Assembly (NCBI GenBank): GCA_900545185.1
Contig: UQYH01000035.1
Span: 1 to 18,948 of the forward strand
Reading direction: 5' to 3'
DNA length: 18,948 bases
Source: an uncultured Eubacteriales bacterium
GTDB lineage: Bacteria; Bacillota; Clostridia; UBA1381; UBA9506
Part shown: positions 1-8,113 of the stretch, in pieces
How the letters are laid out: the number at the start of each line of letters is the position of its first letter
Position numbering within the stretch: the stretch's first letter is position 1
Translations under genes and position numbers: made by a program
Notes under the pieces: model-generated
What the model was told of the DNA's origin: nothing
Databases searched by the model: none
The model's input: the letters and a program-made list of their open reading frames with translations, nothing else

Positions 1-20
1 TAATTTCATACTTTAGCATG

Positions 21-49
21 ATGACAAAACGAAAAATGTATGGTATAAT
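21..49 (+). promoter_or_regulatory. Distal sigma-A promoter P1 of the giant surface-protein gene
   Basis: The -35 box ATGACA (21-26) and the -10 box TATAAT (44-49) are separated by 17 bp. A TG one base before the -10 box makes it an extended -10. Transcription would start near 56, leaving a leader of about 180 nt before the ATG at 239. Inferred from consensus match only. Confidence 0.7.
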
Positions 50-66
50 AAACACAAAGTAAGTTC

Positions 67-85
67 AAAAGCCTAAACGGCTTTT
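67..85 (+). other. Leader hairpin 1
   Basis: A perfect 7-bp inverted repeat, AAAAGCC (67-73) and GGCTTTT (79-85), has a 5-nt loop. It lies about 11 nt downstream of the predicted P1 start site. The T run is only four bases and is part of the stem, so it is at best a weak terminator. It may instead stabilise the P1 transcript. Confidence 0.45.
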
Positions 86-115
86 GTGCCGAGGTGTTTA
101 TTGTATCGGTGTGAA

Positions 116-136
116 GCAAGCCGATTGGCGGCTTGC
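116..136 (+). other. Leader hairpin 2 overlapping the P2 -35 region
   Basis: A perfect 7-bp inverted repeat, GCAAGCC (116-122) and GGCTTGC (130-136), has a 7-nt loop. It covers the position of the P2 -35 box, so it could be a DNA operator or an RNA hairpin in the P1 transcript. No known riboswitch consensus was recognised around it. Confidence 0.45.
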
Positions 137-138
137 CT

Positions 139-150
139 GTATGATATAAT
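139..150 (+). promoter_or_regulatory. Proximal promoter P2 of the giant surface-protein gene
   Basis: An extended -10, TGATATAAT (142-150), closely resembles the P1 element. The -35 position (122-127) reads CGATTG and is poor, so P2 would rely on the extended -10 or on an activator. Predicted start near 157, about 80 nt before the ATG. Confidence 0.5.
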
Positions 151-238
151 AAATGCAGTATACGGTTAAGAGCCAATAACCGCAGCTTGGTAAACAAATG
201 AAATGTGATAAAAATTTTTATGGGAGGACAAAACCACT

Positions 239-3200
239 ATGAAGAAAAGATTTTTAAGTCTGCTTACGGTCTTTGCAATGTGTTTTTCTTTGCTGCCCGG
301 ACTGGTGCTGGCAGAGGACGGCGAGGTCGGTTATGCTGCCGAAGCCGGAGAAACGCAGGATGCGGTTGCAATGGATTCTGACGGTAAGTATTACAGCGAT
401 ATACAAAGCGCTGTTAAAGGGGCGGCCGACGGCAGCAAGATTACGGTGATTGCGGAGAGAAATCAGTTGTCCCTGCCGGACGGTATTTATGTAAACACCG
501 GAAGCGAGGGGCTTACTCTTGATTTGGACGGTCACAGCCTGGGCGGATATTCCCTTAATGTGGGCGGTTCTTCGAGCACAGGTAAGCTGACCGTTATTGA
601 CAGCAGCGGCGGAAACGGCGCTGTCGGACTAACAGTACGCAATGGCGGAACGGTTATTTTTGAATCGGAGAACGTGAACACCGCTCTTTTACAGCTGCAG
701 GTTTACGGCGGAGATGTTATGCTGCGCGGCGGTCACATTGACCGGTGGGAGCTTTACAATAATGTCAAACTGTCCGATTTGATTCCGAGCGGCGAAGGGT
801 ATGCATATCGTTTCTATCGCGGCGTCAATTATCTCGGAAACTGGGTTCCGCTTGCGGATGCACAAAATAACACGGTAGGCACAACGTTTGGGCTTGCTGT
901 GATGAAATGTGAGCATGCAGGCGCTGACGCAGACAATCATTGCTTATACTGCGGTCAGACAGTTGTGGCCAAAAACGGTGACAGCAAGTATTATACGGAT
1001 ATGAAAGACGCGATTAATGGCGCGAACGCAAATGATACCATTACGATGCTGAAAGAAATTGATATAGATTACGGCGTACGAATCGAAAAAGACCTTACCA
1101 TTGACTTGGGCGGTCACAATATAGATGGTAATATTACCATTTGTTCCGGCAACACATTAAAGCTTAACGGACAAGGAACAGTCACGGTTGTGCAAAGCGG
1201 AACAAGTGAGGACAGCGTTGTCGGCGGTGCGCTGGACATGTTGAGTGACGATGTCATCGTGGGCAAGCTGGTTGTTCAACAAAGCCCCACACCGGAAATG
1301 AATTTGAGTAAAGGGACATTTTATGACATTACTTTGACCGATAATCTCGAAGGCAGCCTGACAGTCAATCAGCTTTTGGCAAACGGTTACGCCTTTGCAT
1401 ATCCTGACGGAAGGGTGGCAAACGGAAATGTTCGTCGGCTTATCGGTACTGTTAAGATTGTTGCGCACGTGCACGACACATCAAGCGGTTCGTGCGATTG
1501 CGGCTATACCTGCGACCATGCAAACGGCTTTACGGATGACGGCAAGTGCCCCGACTGCGGCTTGCAGTGTCCGGCAAGCGTGGTTGACAAAACAGGCGCT
1601 GTCACATATTACGCAAACCTACAGGATGCTATTAAAGCGCACAATGCACTCGCGAACGATGTGGTTATGCTTCTTACTGACGCAGGCGGCAGCTATACCG
1701 TTGGCGAACGCCAGCTGAGAATCAATCTGAACGGCCATACCGTGCAGTCGCTTCTTATTACCGGCAGCGGCAGTCTTGCACTGCAAGGCCTTACGGGCAA
1801 GATACAAAACCTCACCTTTAACGGAGCCGAAGCAAAATTTGCCTCAGGCACATGGCCTGTTTTGGATCAGATAACCATTTCGGGCGGCGCAAGCTGGAGC
1901 AGTATTCTGCCCGACAGCAATAACTACGAGCAAGACGGCAACTACTACGGTTATCAGGTATACAGGGATAATGGTACACACAAGTGGTACGACAGAAACA
2001 CTGCGGAGGCTTGTGCCGAAGAAAATGGTACGGTTATCAAAAATGTCAAAATACAGTCTCTGCCTATAGTGGGAAAATATACGCTTATGGTCAACGGTGA
2101 GGCGGTTGTGCATAGGCATGCCGTCAGCAACAAAGCCAGCCTCAAATTCACCGTCAAGGCTGATACCTCCGACGCCAGTTGTACGTTTTACCGGCAAAAC
2201 AGAAGCGGAGACGTATTGCCGCAGCCGCTGGAACGTTACAGCAACGGTTGCTATGAAGACAACAACGGGTATGGCGGTTGGACTTTCGGCGCCGGTACGT
2301 ACCGGGTTTGGGCGGTTTTACAAAAGGACGGCTACGAATGTAAGACCGAGGTATTTGACATCGTATCCAAGTCGGATTTTAGTAATGCGGTCATTCAATT
2401 GAAAGAGTCTGACTTTACATACACGCCCCTATCGGATGGCGATGCTGAAGAATTTAAGCCGGAAATCGAATCGGTCACGCTTGACGGCAAAACCCTAGAC
2501 GCAAGCGAGTATGACATCGGCGGTGAGATAGCGGGTACGGACGCGAGAGGCTATACCCTTACAATCACCGCTAAAAAAGACAGCGGCTATATAGGCACCG
2601 GATTCAAAACCTGGACAATTAAGCCGTGTGTGCTGAGTGATGTTGAGACATGTATCGATGTCAAAAACTATGACGGTACAAAGGAGATTACAGAAGACAA
2701 TATCGGAAAAAATGTTGTGCCGCCGCATTTTTATTATAACGGCTGCCCTGCGGGCGGTATTGAACTTAAATACGGCGAGGATTACAGCCTTAGCGAAGTG
2801 AAATCAAATTTTTCAAAACCCGATGCCGGAGAATACGGTACTGTGTCCTTCGAGGTTCAGTTGAAGAACAGCAACTATACCTTCGAGGATGAAGAAGGTA
2901 ACAAAACGACAAGCAAAACCGTTGAAAAAGTCATGTGCATCGGCAAAGCCGCTCTGCCGACGGGCTATGAACCCGATAACGGCGGACTGATTGTCAGAAA
3001 CGGCTTTGCGCACACATACACATATGATGTTTCGCAGCTTTTGAAAGAACTGCCGAACGGATTGAATTACGGAACAACGCGTTATGCGCTGGAGAGCATA
3101 GGCAGTGTAGACAACGGATACATTGAGGACGACACTGTAAGCATTAGCGAAAACGGCAAGCTGACGGTTCCTGTCAAAGCGGTTTACACAGAAGAGGCCA

Positions 3201-6200
3201 ATGCCGAAATCGCCATCGTTACGGTAAAGGTAACAATGCAGAACTACTCCGATATTACGATTCCCGTAACGGTATATGCGAGAAATCGGCTTGTGCTGAC
3301 AGGCGAACCTATTCTTAGCAGAGACGCAATCACCTACGGCGAGCCGATTAGCAGCATCGGATTGTCCGGCACGATGCATGATGATACAAATAATGTTGAT
3401 GTTCAAGGTACGTTTGCATGGAACGCTCCCGATACAGCTCCCGATGCGGGCGATTATGAGGCAGAGTGGACATTCACCCCGACGGGAAATAATGCATATA
3501 TGTATGTACAGGCAACAGGCAAGGCGATAATTACTGTAAATAAAGCGGCTGTTCCTGATGATAAGATAACAGCGCGCCCTGAGAAAGTTGACGGTCTTGT
3601 ATACGATGATGACACACCTTTGGTTCTTCACACAGAAGGCCGTGTTGCGGACGGATATGGCACAATGAAGTACACGACAGTCAATCCCGAAACTGCCGCT
3701 GATGGAGATTGGCAGGATACACCGATTTCTGCCCGTAATGCCGGTGATTATATAATATACTATAAGGTGTTCGGTGATGAAAACCACCTTGATTCGGCTT
3801 ACGGCGAGATAAAGTGCGGCATTGCAAAGTATAAGCTTACGTACAGCGTTGTGTGCTCGTCCAAGGTTTACGACGGCACGACTGCCGGCGATCCCAAGAA
3901 AGTAGATAACGTAACGTTCTACAGCGATGCTGACAGTTCAAAGGAAATTACCGGTTTCGTGAACGGCACCGACTACACGGTGGATAAAATCGAATATAAG
4001 AGTGCAAACGTCGGCGGAAATCTGGGTACTTTGCCTGTTGATGCGACAGCAACACTCAGCCTCTTGGACGATACCGCAATCAATTACACACTGACTGACG
4101 GTACGGCCTCCGGTCTCATTACCCCGGCACCCTTTACCGATATCGACTTCAACAGCTACATCTTCGAGATTTGCTACGGCGAAACCACCCCCAGATCCGC
4201 TACTCTCTCCTATTTCGGCGCACCGGACAAACTGAACTACAAAATCTATTCCGATATGGTTGTCAGCAGCAACGATATACTCTCGAAGCTTGATATTGTC
4301 GGCGACTCCTATTTCAACTTCGCTGTCAAAGAGGGACTTCGCCAAGACGCCGTCGGCAAGAGCGTCACGGTAAAGTTTAATATTTACTCCAAGGATCACA
4401 ACTACTGCTCGGAGGAGCTTACATTCACGGTTAAGATTATCGACAAGGCTACTCCCAAGCTTTACGTCAACTCCGTTTCGGCAGTCTACAACGGCGAGCC
4501 TGTTCCGGCAAGCCTCATCAGCGGTACAGCAAAGGTTGACGGACACGAAATCCCCGGTACGTGGAGCTGGGAGAATGGCAAATCGCCGACAAATGTGTCG
4601 GATAGCAGAGAATACATCGTCCTGTTCGAGCCGACATATTCGTACCTCTACTACGGCGCAACAATACCGGTGGAGGTCATAATCACCCCCAAACCAATCG
4701 GCGACATAAGCCTTACATTGGACAAAGACAGCTTTGTCTACAACGGCAGCGCCCACAAGCCGACTGTTACGGCAAAGATGAACGAGACTAAATTGGCTGC
4801 AAATACGGATTACACCGTTACGTATCCCACCGATATGACAAACGCAGGCGCAAAGGTGCTGACGGTACAGGGTCACGGCAACTTTACGGGCGAGAAAGAA
4901 CTGCCATACACGATAGAAACCTGCAACACAGCGCCGGTTTTGACCTTGTCGCAGACGGAATACACCTATGACGGCACCGGGAAAAAGCCGGTTGTCACCG
5001 TGACGGTGGAGGGCAGACAGCTGGCCGAAGGCCAAGATTATGAGGTTGCCTACGCAAACAACACGAACGCCGAGGACGGCGCAAAGGTTACGGTAACAAG
5101 CAAGGACAACTACGGCTTTGCGCCGGTGGAGCAGGGCTTTGCCATTCACAAAGCGCCGATTCAAATTCAGCCGCAGCATGGTGTCAAGGCGTACGGCCAA
5201 AAAGCAACGCTGCGCTACACGCTGAGCGGTGGCGACTTTTTAACACCTGCAGAGCTTGACGAAATTGACCAACTTGTTGTTTTAGCAAGTGACGGTGTGG
5301 ACGAAAAGGCCTCGGCCGATGCAAACGGCTATGCCATCAGCGCACAGCTGAAACAAACGGAAACGGCAAATCTCCTTCTCAGCATTGAGGGCACGGCCAA
5401 GGTGGTTGTCAACAAAGCGCCTCTCACCGTTAAGGTGAAGGATGTCAGCCGCGAATACGGCGCGGATAATCCTCCGCTTGAAGTGGAATATTCGGGCTTT
5501 GTCAATGGCGAGGACGAGAGCGTTTTGACGGGCGAACTGCAGCTTGTCTATGCCGATGGCATCGGCGCACAAACGCCTGTCGGTTCGCATCCCGATGCGG
5601 CTGCTGCATCGGGTCTGGCGGCCGAAAACTACGAAATTACCTACGAAACGGGCACCTTAACCGTGACCAAAATCGGCGTTGCGGCAAGCCCCGGTGCGGC
5701 CGGCAGCAGCTATCTTAACGTCCTGCTGGACAGAGAGCTTGAAGGCCTGAAGGTGCAGAACTTTATGGTCAGCGACGGCGAAAAGACGGTTGGTTTGACG
5801 GGCGTTCGCGCATCGCTGGACAACAAAACGTACACGCTTTACGGCAGCTTTAAAATGAACAAAACCTACACGGTTACGGTGAACTTAAGCGGCGCGACGG
5901 CCGATGCAACGCACCAAATGACGGTCGGCGAAGTGGATATTACGCCGAGACAAACGGGCAGAAGCAGCGGCACACGCGGCAATAAAATCACCTACACCAT
6001 TACGTTTGAAACGAACGGCGGCAGCAAAATTCAGCCGCAGGTTGTGGCGCAAAACAACACGATGGCAAAGCCGAAAGACCCGACCAAAGACGGGTTTGAT
6101 TTTGCGGGCTGGTACACCGATAAGGCGCTGACCAAGGCCTATGATTTTGCGGAAAAAGCCACAAAATCCATGACGCTGTATGCGGCCTGGACGGAACAGG

Positions 6201-6625
6201 ATGACACGCAGAACCAAATTATTTTAACAATCGGTGAAAAGGCGGCGCAGGTGTTCGGCCGGACAGTCACCAACGATGTTGCACCGCTGATTCAAAACGA
6301 CCGCACCATGCTTCCGGCACGGTTTGTGGCCGAAAATCTCGGCGCGAAGGTCACTTGGGACGCCGGCAGACGCCTTGTAACCGTTACGGGCAAGAATCTG
6401 AAAACGGACGGGGATATGACCATCCTGCTCACCATTGATTCGGACACGGCCTATGTAAACGGCGAGGCAATTCAGCTCGATTCGCCGGCGTTTATCGACA
6501 ATGACCGCACCTATACGCCTGTTCGGTTCATCGCCGAAGCCTTGGGCGCGGAGGTGAGTTGGGAGGAAAACGGAAAAACCGTTACCATTCAAATTCCGTC
6601 CCGAAATGAGGAACAAACAAAATAG
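239..6625 (+). CDS. Giant secreted multidomain surface protein (beta-helix-like repeats, MBG/YDG Ig-like modules, InlB B-repeat, copper-amine-oxidase-N stalk domain)
   Basis: This 2128-residue protein begins with a clear Sec signal peptide (positive MKKR, hydrophobic core, cleavage probably after residues 23-26, LVLA). GGGAGGA at 222-228 fixes the start. Residues about 45-560 hold three units with a period near 200 residues. Each starts YYxDxxxAI-like (Y51, Y251, Y457) and runs to an LxLDLDGHxL-type strand, as in right-handed beta-helix proteins. Cys/His clusters separate them (C224, H226, H234, C235, C238; then H410, C419, C421, C425, H427, C437, C440, C444). Residues about 740-1890 are Ig-like MBG/YDG modules recognisable by repeated VYDG/VYNG and DAGDY motifs. 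Residues about 1915-1986 form an InlB B-repeat (TFETNGG...GWYTD...LYAAWT). Residues about 1993-2122 form a copper-amine-oxidase N-terminal stalk domain (PF07833 type: MLPARFVAENLGAKV and TYTPVRFIAEALGAEV). No LPXTG motif or C-terminal SLH domain is present. An adhesin or envelope scaffold role is inference; no enzymatic domain is seen. Confidence 0.85.
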   Translation: MKKRFLSLLTVFAMCFSLLPGLVLAEDGEVGYAAEAGETQDAVAMDSDGKYYSDIQSAVKGAADGSKITVIAERNQLSLPDGIYVNTGSEGLTLDLDGHSLGGYSLNVGGSSSTGKLTVIDSSGGNGAVGLTVRNGGTVIFESENVNTALLQLQVYGGDVMLRGGHIDRWELYNNVKLSDLIPSGEGYAYRFYRGVNYLGNWVPLADAQNNTVGTTFGLAVMKCEHAGADADNHCLYCGQTVVAKNGDSKYYTDMKDAINGANANDTITMLKEIDIDYGVRIEKDLTIDLGGHNIDGNITICSGNTLKLNGQGTVTVVQSGTSEDSVVGGALDMLSDDVIVGKLVVQQSPTPEMNLSKGTFYDITLTDNLEGSLTVNQLLANGYAFAYPDGRVANGNVRRLIGTVKIVAHVHDTSSGSCDCGYTCDHANGFTDDGKCPDCGLQCPASVVDKTGAVTYYANLQDAIKAHNALANDVVMLLTDAGGSYTVGERQLRINLNGHTVQSLLITGSGSLALQGLTGKIQNLTFNGAEAKFASGTWPVLDQITISGGASWSSILPDSNNYEQDGNYYGYQVYRDNGTHKWYDRNTAEACAEENGTVIKNVKIQSLPIVGKYTLMVNGEAVVHRHAVSNKASLKFTVKADTSDASCTFYRQNRSGDVLPQPLERYSNGCYEDNNGYGGWTFGAGTYRVWAVLQKDGYECKTEVFDIVSKSDFSNAVIQLKESDFTYTPLSDGDAEEFKPEIESVTLDGKTLDASEYDIGGEIAGTDARGYTLTITAKKDSGYIGTGFKTWTIKPCVLSDVETCIDVKNYDGTKEITEDNIGKNVVPPHFYYNGCPAGGIELKYGEDYSLSEVKSNFSKPDAGEYGTVSFEVQLKNSNYTFEDEEGNKTTSKTVEKVMCIGKAALPTGYEPDNGGLIVRNGFAHTYTYDVSQLLKELPNGLNYGTTRYALESIGSVDNGYIEDDTVSISENGKLTVPVKAVYTEEANAEIAIVTVKVTMQNYSDITIPVTVYARNRLVLTGEPILSRDAITYGEPISSIGLSGTMHDDTNNVDVQGTFAWNAPDTAPDAGDYEAEWTFTPTGNNAYMYVQATGKAIITVNKAAVPDDKITARPEKVDGLVYDDDTPLVLHTEGRVADGYGTMKYTTVNPETAADGDWQDTPISARNAGDYIIYYKVFGDENHLDSAYGEIKCGIAKYKLTYSVVCSSKVYDGTTAGDPKKVDNVTFYSDADSSKEITGFVNGTDYTVDKIEYKSANVGGNLGTLPVDATATLSLLDDTAINYTLTDGTASGLITPAPFTDIDFNSYIFEICYGETTPRSATLSYFGAPDKLNYKIYSDMVVSSNDILSKLDIVGDSYFNFAVKEGLRQDAVGKSVTVKFNIYSKDHNYCSEELTFTVKIIDKATPKLYVNSVSAVYNGEPVPASLISGTAKVDGHEIPGTWSWENGKSPTNVSDSREYIVLFEPTYSYLYYGATIPVEVIITPKPIGDISLTLDKDSFVYNGSAHKPTVTAKMNETKLAANTDYTVTYPTDMTNAGAKVLTVQGHGNFTGEKELPYTIETCNTAPVLTLSQTEYTYDGTGKKPVVTVTVEGRQLAEGQDYEVAYANNTNAEDGAKVTVTSKDNYGFAPVEQGFAIHKAPIQIQPQHGVKAYGQKATLRYTLSGGDFLTPAELDEIDQLVVLASDGVDEKASADANGYAISAQLKQTETANLLLSIEGTAKVVVNKAPLTVKVKDVSREYGADNPPLEVEYSGFVNGEDESVLTGELQLVYADGIGAQTPVGSHPDAAAASGLAAENYEITYETGTLTVTKIGVAASPGAAGSSYLNVLLDRELEGLKVQNFMVSDGEKTVGLTGVRASLDNKTYTLYGSFKMNKTYTVTVNLSGATADATHQMTVGEVDITPRQTGRSSGTRGNKITYTITFETNGGSKIQPQVVAQNNTMAKPKDPTKDGFDFAGWYTDKALTKAYDFAEKATKSMTLYAAWTEQDDTQNQIILTIGEKAAQVFGRTVTNDVAPLIQNDRTMLPARFVAENLGAKVTWDAGRRLVTVTGKNLKTDGDMTILLTIDSDTAYVNGEAIQLDSPAFIDNDRTYTPVRFIAEALGAEVSWEENGKTVTIQIPSRNEEQTK

Positions 6626-6637
6626 TGTAAAAAATGT

Positions 6638-6660
6638 GCCGTCTCTGTAAACGAGATGGC
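6638..6660 (+). other. 3'-UTR hairpin behind the giant gene
   Basis: GCCGTCTC (6638-6645) pairs with GAGATGGC (6653-6660) over 8 bp, including one G-U, around a 7-nt loop. It has no T tract and lies just before the real terminator, so it may protect the 3' end. Confidence 0.35.
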
Positions 6661-6673
6661 TGACAGACAGAAT

Positions 6674-6722
6674 GAAAAGGCTGCGGCAAGCTTTGAATCG
6701 GCTTGCGGCGGCCTTTTCTTTT
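6674..6722 (+). terminator. Intrinsic terminator of the giant surface-protein gene
   Basis: GAAAAGGC (6674-6681) pairs with GCCTTTTC (6711-6718). A second stem inside it, GCAAGC/GCTTGC, makes a long GC-rich hairpin with a small internal loop. A TTTT-rich tail follows at 6715-6722. It lies about 50 nt after the stop codon and separates this gene from the SLH gene. Confidence 0.75.
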
Positions 6723-6758
6723 GTGTACAGAAATTTTTTTAAAAAATTTTGCAACACA

Positions 6759-6786
6759 TGGAACTTTTATAAAAACCCGTCGTCTA
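6759..6786 (+). promoter_or_regulatory. ECF-type sigma factor promoter of the SLH-domain gene
   Basis: TGGAAC (6759-6764), exactly 16 bp of T/A-rich spacer, then CGTCTA (6781-6786). This matches the general ECF (sigma-70 group 4) pattern of an AAC -35 core and a CGTC -10 core. No comparable sigma-A promoter was found: TATAAA at 6769-6774 has only TTGCAA, 13 bp away. A run of T and A (6731-6750) lies directly upstream and could act as an UP element. The transcript would start near 6792. Confidence 0.65.
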
Positions 6787-6840
6787 AAACAGTGTAACAA
6801 CAATATGGAGACCTGAAAAAGGGATTTAAAGGAAAGGACG

Positions 6841-8022
6841 ATGATAGGTATGTTTAAAAAATCAATGACAATTTTATTGGCGCTTGCTTTGCTCTCCGGT
6901 CAGGCCGTATTTGCAGCCGATCAAGCCGTGATTGATGATACGGTAGTGATAGCCGGACAGGAAACTGCAGAGCGTAAGTCGGTTCAGAACGCAGGCAAGG
7001 TAACAGAGGTTGGTGCAGATTACATAGTTATTTCCGTTTTGGCAGACGGCAAAACACAGCAGTCCGTTCGGCTGAATGTGTCTGATGAAACGGTTTTGAT
7101 TGACAGCGAGACAATGGCAGCCGTTTCCCTTACGGATATTCAGGTAGGTGAAACGGTACAGGTTGCTTACTCGACCGTTATGACCAGAAGTCTGCCGCCG
7201 CAATCCGCTGCTTATATGATTGCCGTACATACGGATAAGGGCGGTTCGGTCAGCTTGGTAACGGCTGACGAGGTTGCAGCCGATGAAAACGGTAATCTGG
7301 CCGTAACGGATAAAGGTCAGGACTTGATTGTAACCATTTTAAAGGACGCGCAGGTGCGCCCCTACAAAACCAAAAATATTGTTAAGCTGAATGATGTTAC
7401 CCCCGGCAGCACACTGCTTTTGTGGTATGAAGCCGTAACGCTCAGCATCCCGGCACAGGCTTCGACCGATAAGGTTGTTTTGGTTGCCGCCGGTGAAGAC
7501 GATAACGGAGGCCGCACATCCGGAGATCCGAGTGAGGCAGCCAATGTTTTTGATGAAGCGGAACAAGCAGGATTTTTTGAAGGCATTGGACTGGCTACCG
7601 ATGCAAAAAGCGTAACACGTGCGCAGTTTGCAGAGCTGGCCTACAATGTGCTGAATCTTGTAAAGCCCTTCCCCGAAGCGGCTGCCGATAAGGCCTTTAA
7701 CGATACGGACAGTGAAAGAATTATGCAGCTGGCAAAGGCCGAGGTTGTCAACGGCAAGGCAGAAGGCGTATTTGCACCGCAGGATGCACTGCGCTATGAA
7801 GAAGCGGCCGTTATATTAAAGCGTATGGCTGATTACGCAGGCCTGGAGCTGCCCATGGTTAAAATTGATCCCGATGCAGAATCGTTTGCAGGGATTGCCG
7901 AGTGGGCGCTGCCTGCCGTAGCTTCGCTCCGCACGGCCGGTATTTTGGATGACAGCAGAGATTGCACAGCGGAATTTGCCGTTAGCGTGCTTTTGGGCTT
8001 GTATCATTCCATTCAAAAATAA
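6841..8022 (+). CDS. Secreted protein with a duplicated beta-rich domain and C-terminal degenerate SLH repeats
   Basis: This 393-residue protein has a signal peptide in residues 1-26 (lysines, hydrophobic core, VFAAD cleavage region). Two ATGs compete: 6841, with AAAGGA 7 nt upstream, and 6850, which gives the more usual MFKK start. Residues about 54-130 and 136-217 look like two copies of one domain. Each has an alternating hydrophobic strand pattern and ends in a proline motif, MTRSLPPQSAA (M114-A124) and VTLSIPAQAS (ending S208). Residues about 234-391 resemble three divergent SLH repeats, with VTRAQFAELAYNVLNL (from V258) and FAPQDALRYEEAAVILKRM (near 310) the clearest. The third copy is degraded. 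SLH repeats bind pyruvylated secondary wall polymers, so attachment outside the membrane is expected. The ECF-type promoter upstream suggests control by envelope stress or another extracytoplasmic signal. The function of the duplicated domain is unknown. Confidence 0.8.
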   Translation: MIGMFKKSMTILLALALLSGQAVFAADQAVIDDTVVIAGQETAERKSVQNAGKVTEVGADYIVISVLADGKTQQSVRLNVSDETVLIDSETMAAVSLTDIQVGETVQVAYSTVMTRSLPPQSAAYMIAVHTDKGGSVSLVTADEVAADENGNLAVTDKGQDLIVTILKDAQVRPYKTKNIVKLNDVTPGSTLLLWYEAVTLSIPAQASTDKVVLVAAGEDDNGGRTSGDPSEAANVFDEAEQAGFFEGIGLATDAKSVTRAQFAELAYNVLNLVKPFPEAAADKAFNDTDSERIMQLAKAEVVNGKAEGVFAPQDALRYEEAAVILKRMADYAGLELPMVKIDPDAESFAGIAEWALPAVASLRTAGILDDSRDCTAEFAVSVLLGLYHSIQK

Positions 8023-8047
8023 CCAAATCGCATTCATTGTCGTATAA

Positions 8048-8094
8048 AGGCTGCCGTCGGTGGGTTACCCCTCCCCCGACGGCAGCCTGTTTTT
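8048..8094 (+). terminator. Strong terminator between convergent genes
   Basis: AGGCTGCCGTCGG (8048-8060) and CCGACGGCAGCCT (8076-8088) form a perfect 13-bp stem. The loop holds a further GGG/CCC pairing, and T runs follow at 8090-8094. It sits 26 nt behind the SLH gene. On the minus strand the same hairpin is followed by TTTAT, so it probably also ends the LysR transcript. Confidence 0.85.
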
Positions 8095-8113
8095 ACGGTT
8101 TTTCGCCTTTGTT

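Larger units (their letters stand above)
38..174 (+). repeat. Imperfect 36-bp direct duplication carrying both promoters
   Basis: Bases 38-73 and 139-174 align without gaps over 36 positions at 26 identities. The first 15 positions (GTATGxTATAATAAA) differ by one base, and both copies end in AxAGCC. Each copy carries an extended -10 TATAAT, so the duplication supplies two tandem promoters 101 bp apart. Confidence 0.55.

Noticed and set aside
50..140. Possible c-di-GMP or other riboswitch in the leader of the giant gene
   Set aside because: Fragments such as AAAGCCTAAAC recall pieces of known aptamers, but the order and the conserved core of GEMM-type aptamers are not present.
6..197. A 63-codon minus-strand frame in the leader
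   Set aside because: No family resemblance, and it overlaps the promoters and hairpins on the other strand. The bases fit regulatory DNA better.
2813..3787. A 324-codon open frame antisense to the giant gene
   Set aside because: Same reasoning: no domain, unusual Ile/Cys/Arg composition, and the sense frame has clear MBG modules here.
3938..5200. A 420-codon open frame antisense to the giant gene
   Set aside because: It is Cys/Arg/Val-rich with no recognisable domain and no clear ribosome site, and it lies opposite a strongly supported gene. Long antisense frames are common opposite repetitive GC-balanced coding DNA.
6219..6600. Copper amine oxidase enzyme
   Set aside because: Only the N-terminal stalk-type domain is present. 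The catalytic domain with the topaquinone site is absent, so no oxidase activity is implied.
6646..6659. CcpA cre-like site TGTAAACGAGATGG
   Set aside because: It mismatches the required T and the final CA of the consensus and lies behind a gene, where it is better explained as the loop and arm of a hairpin.
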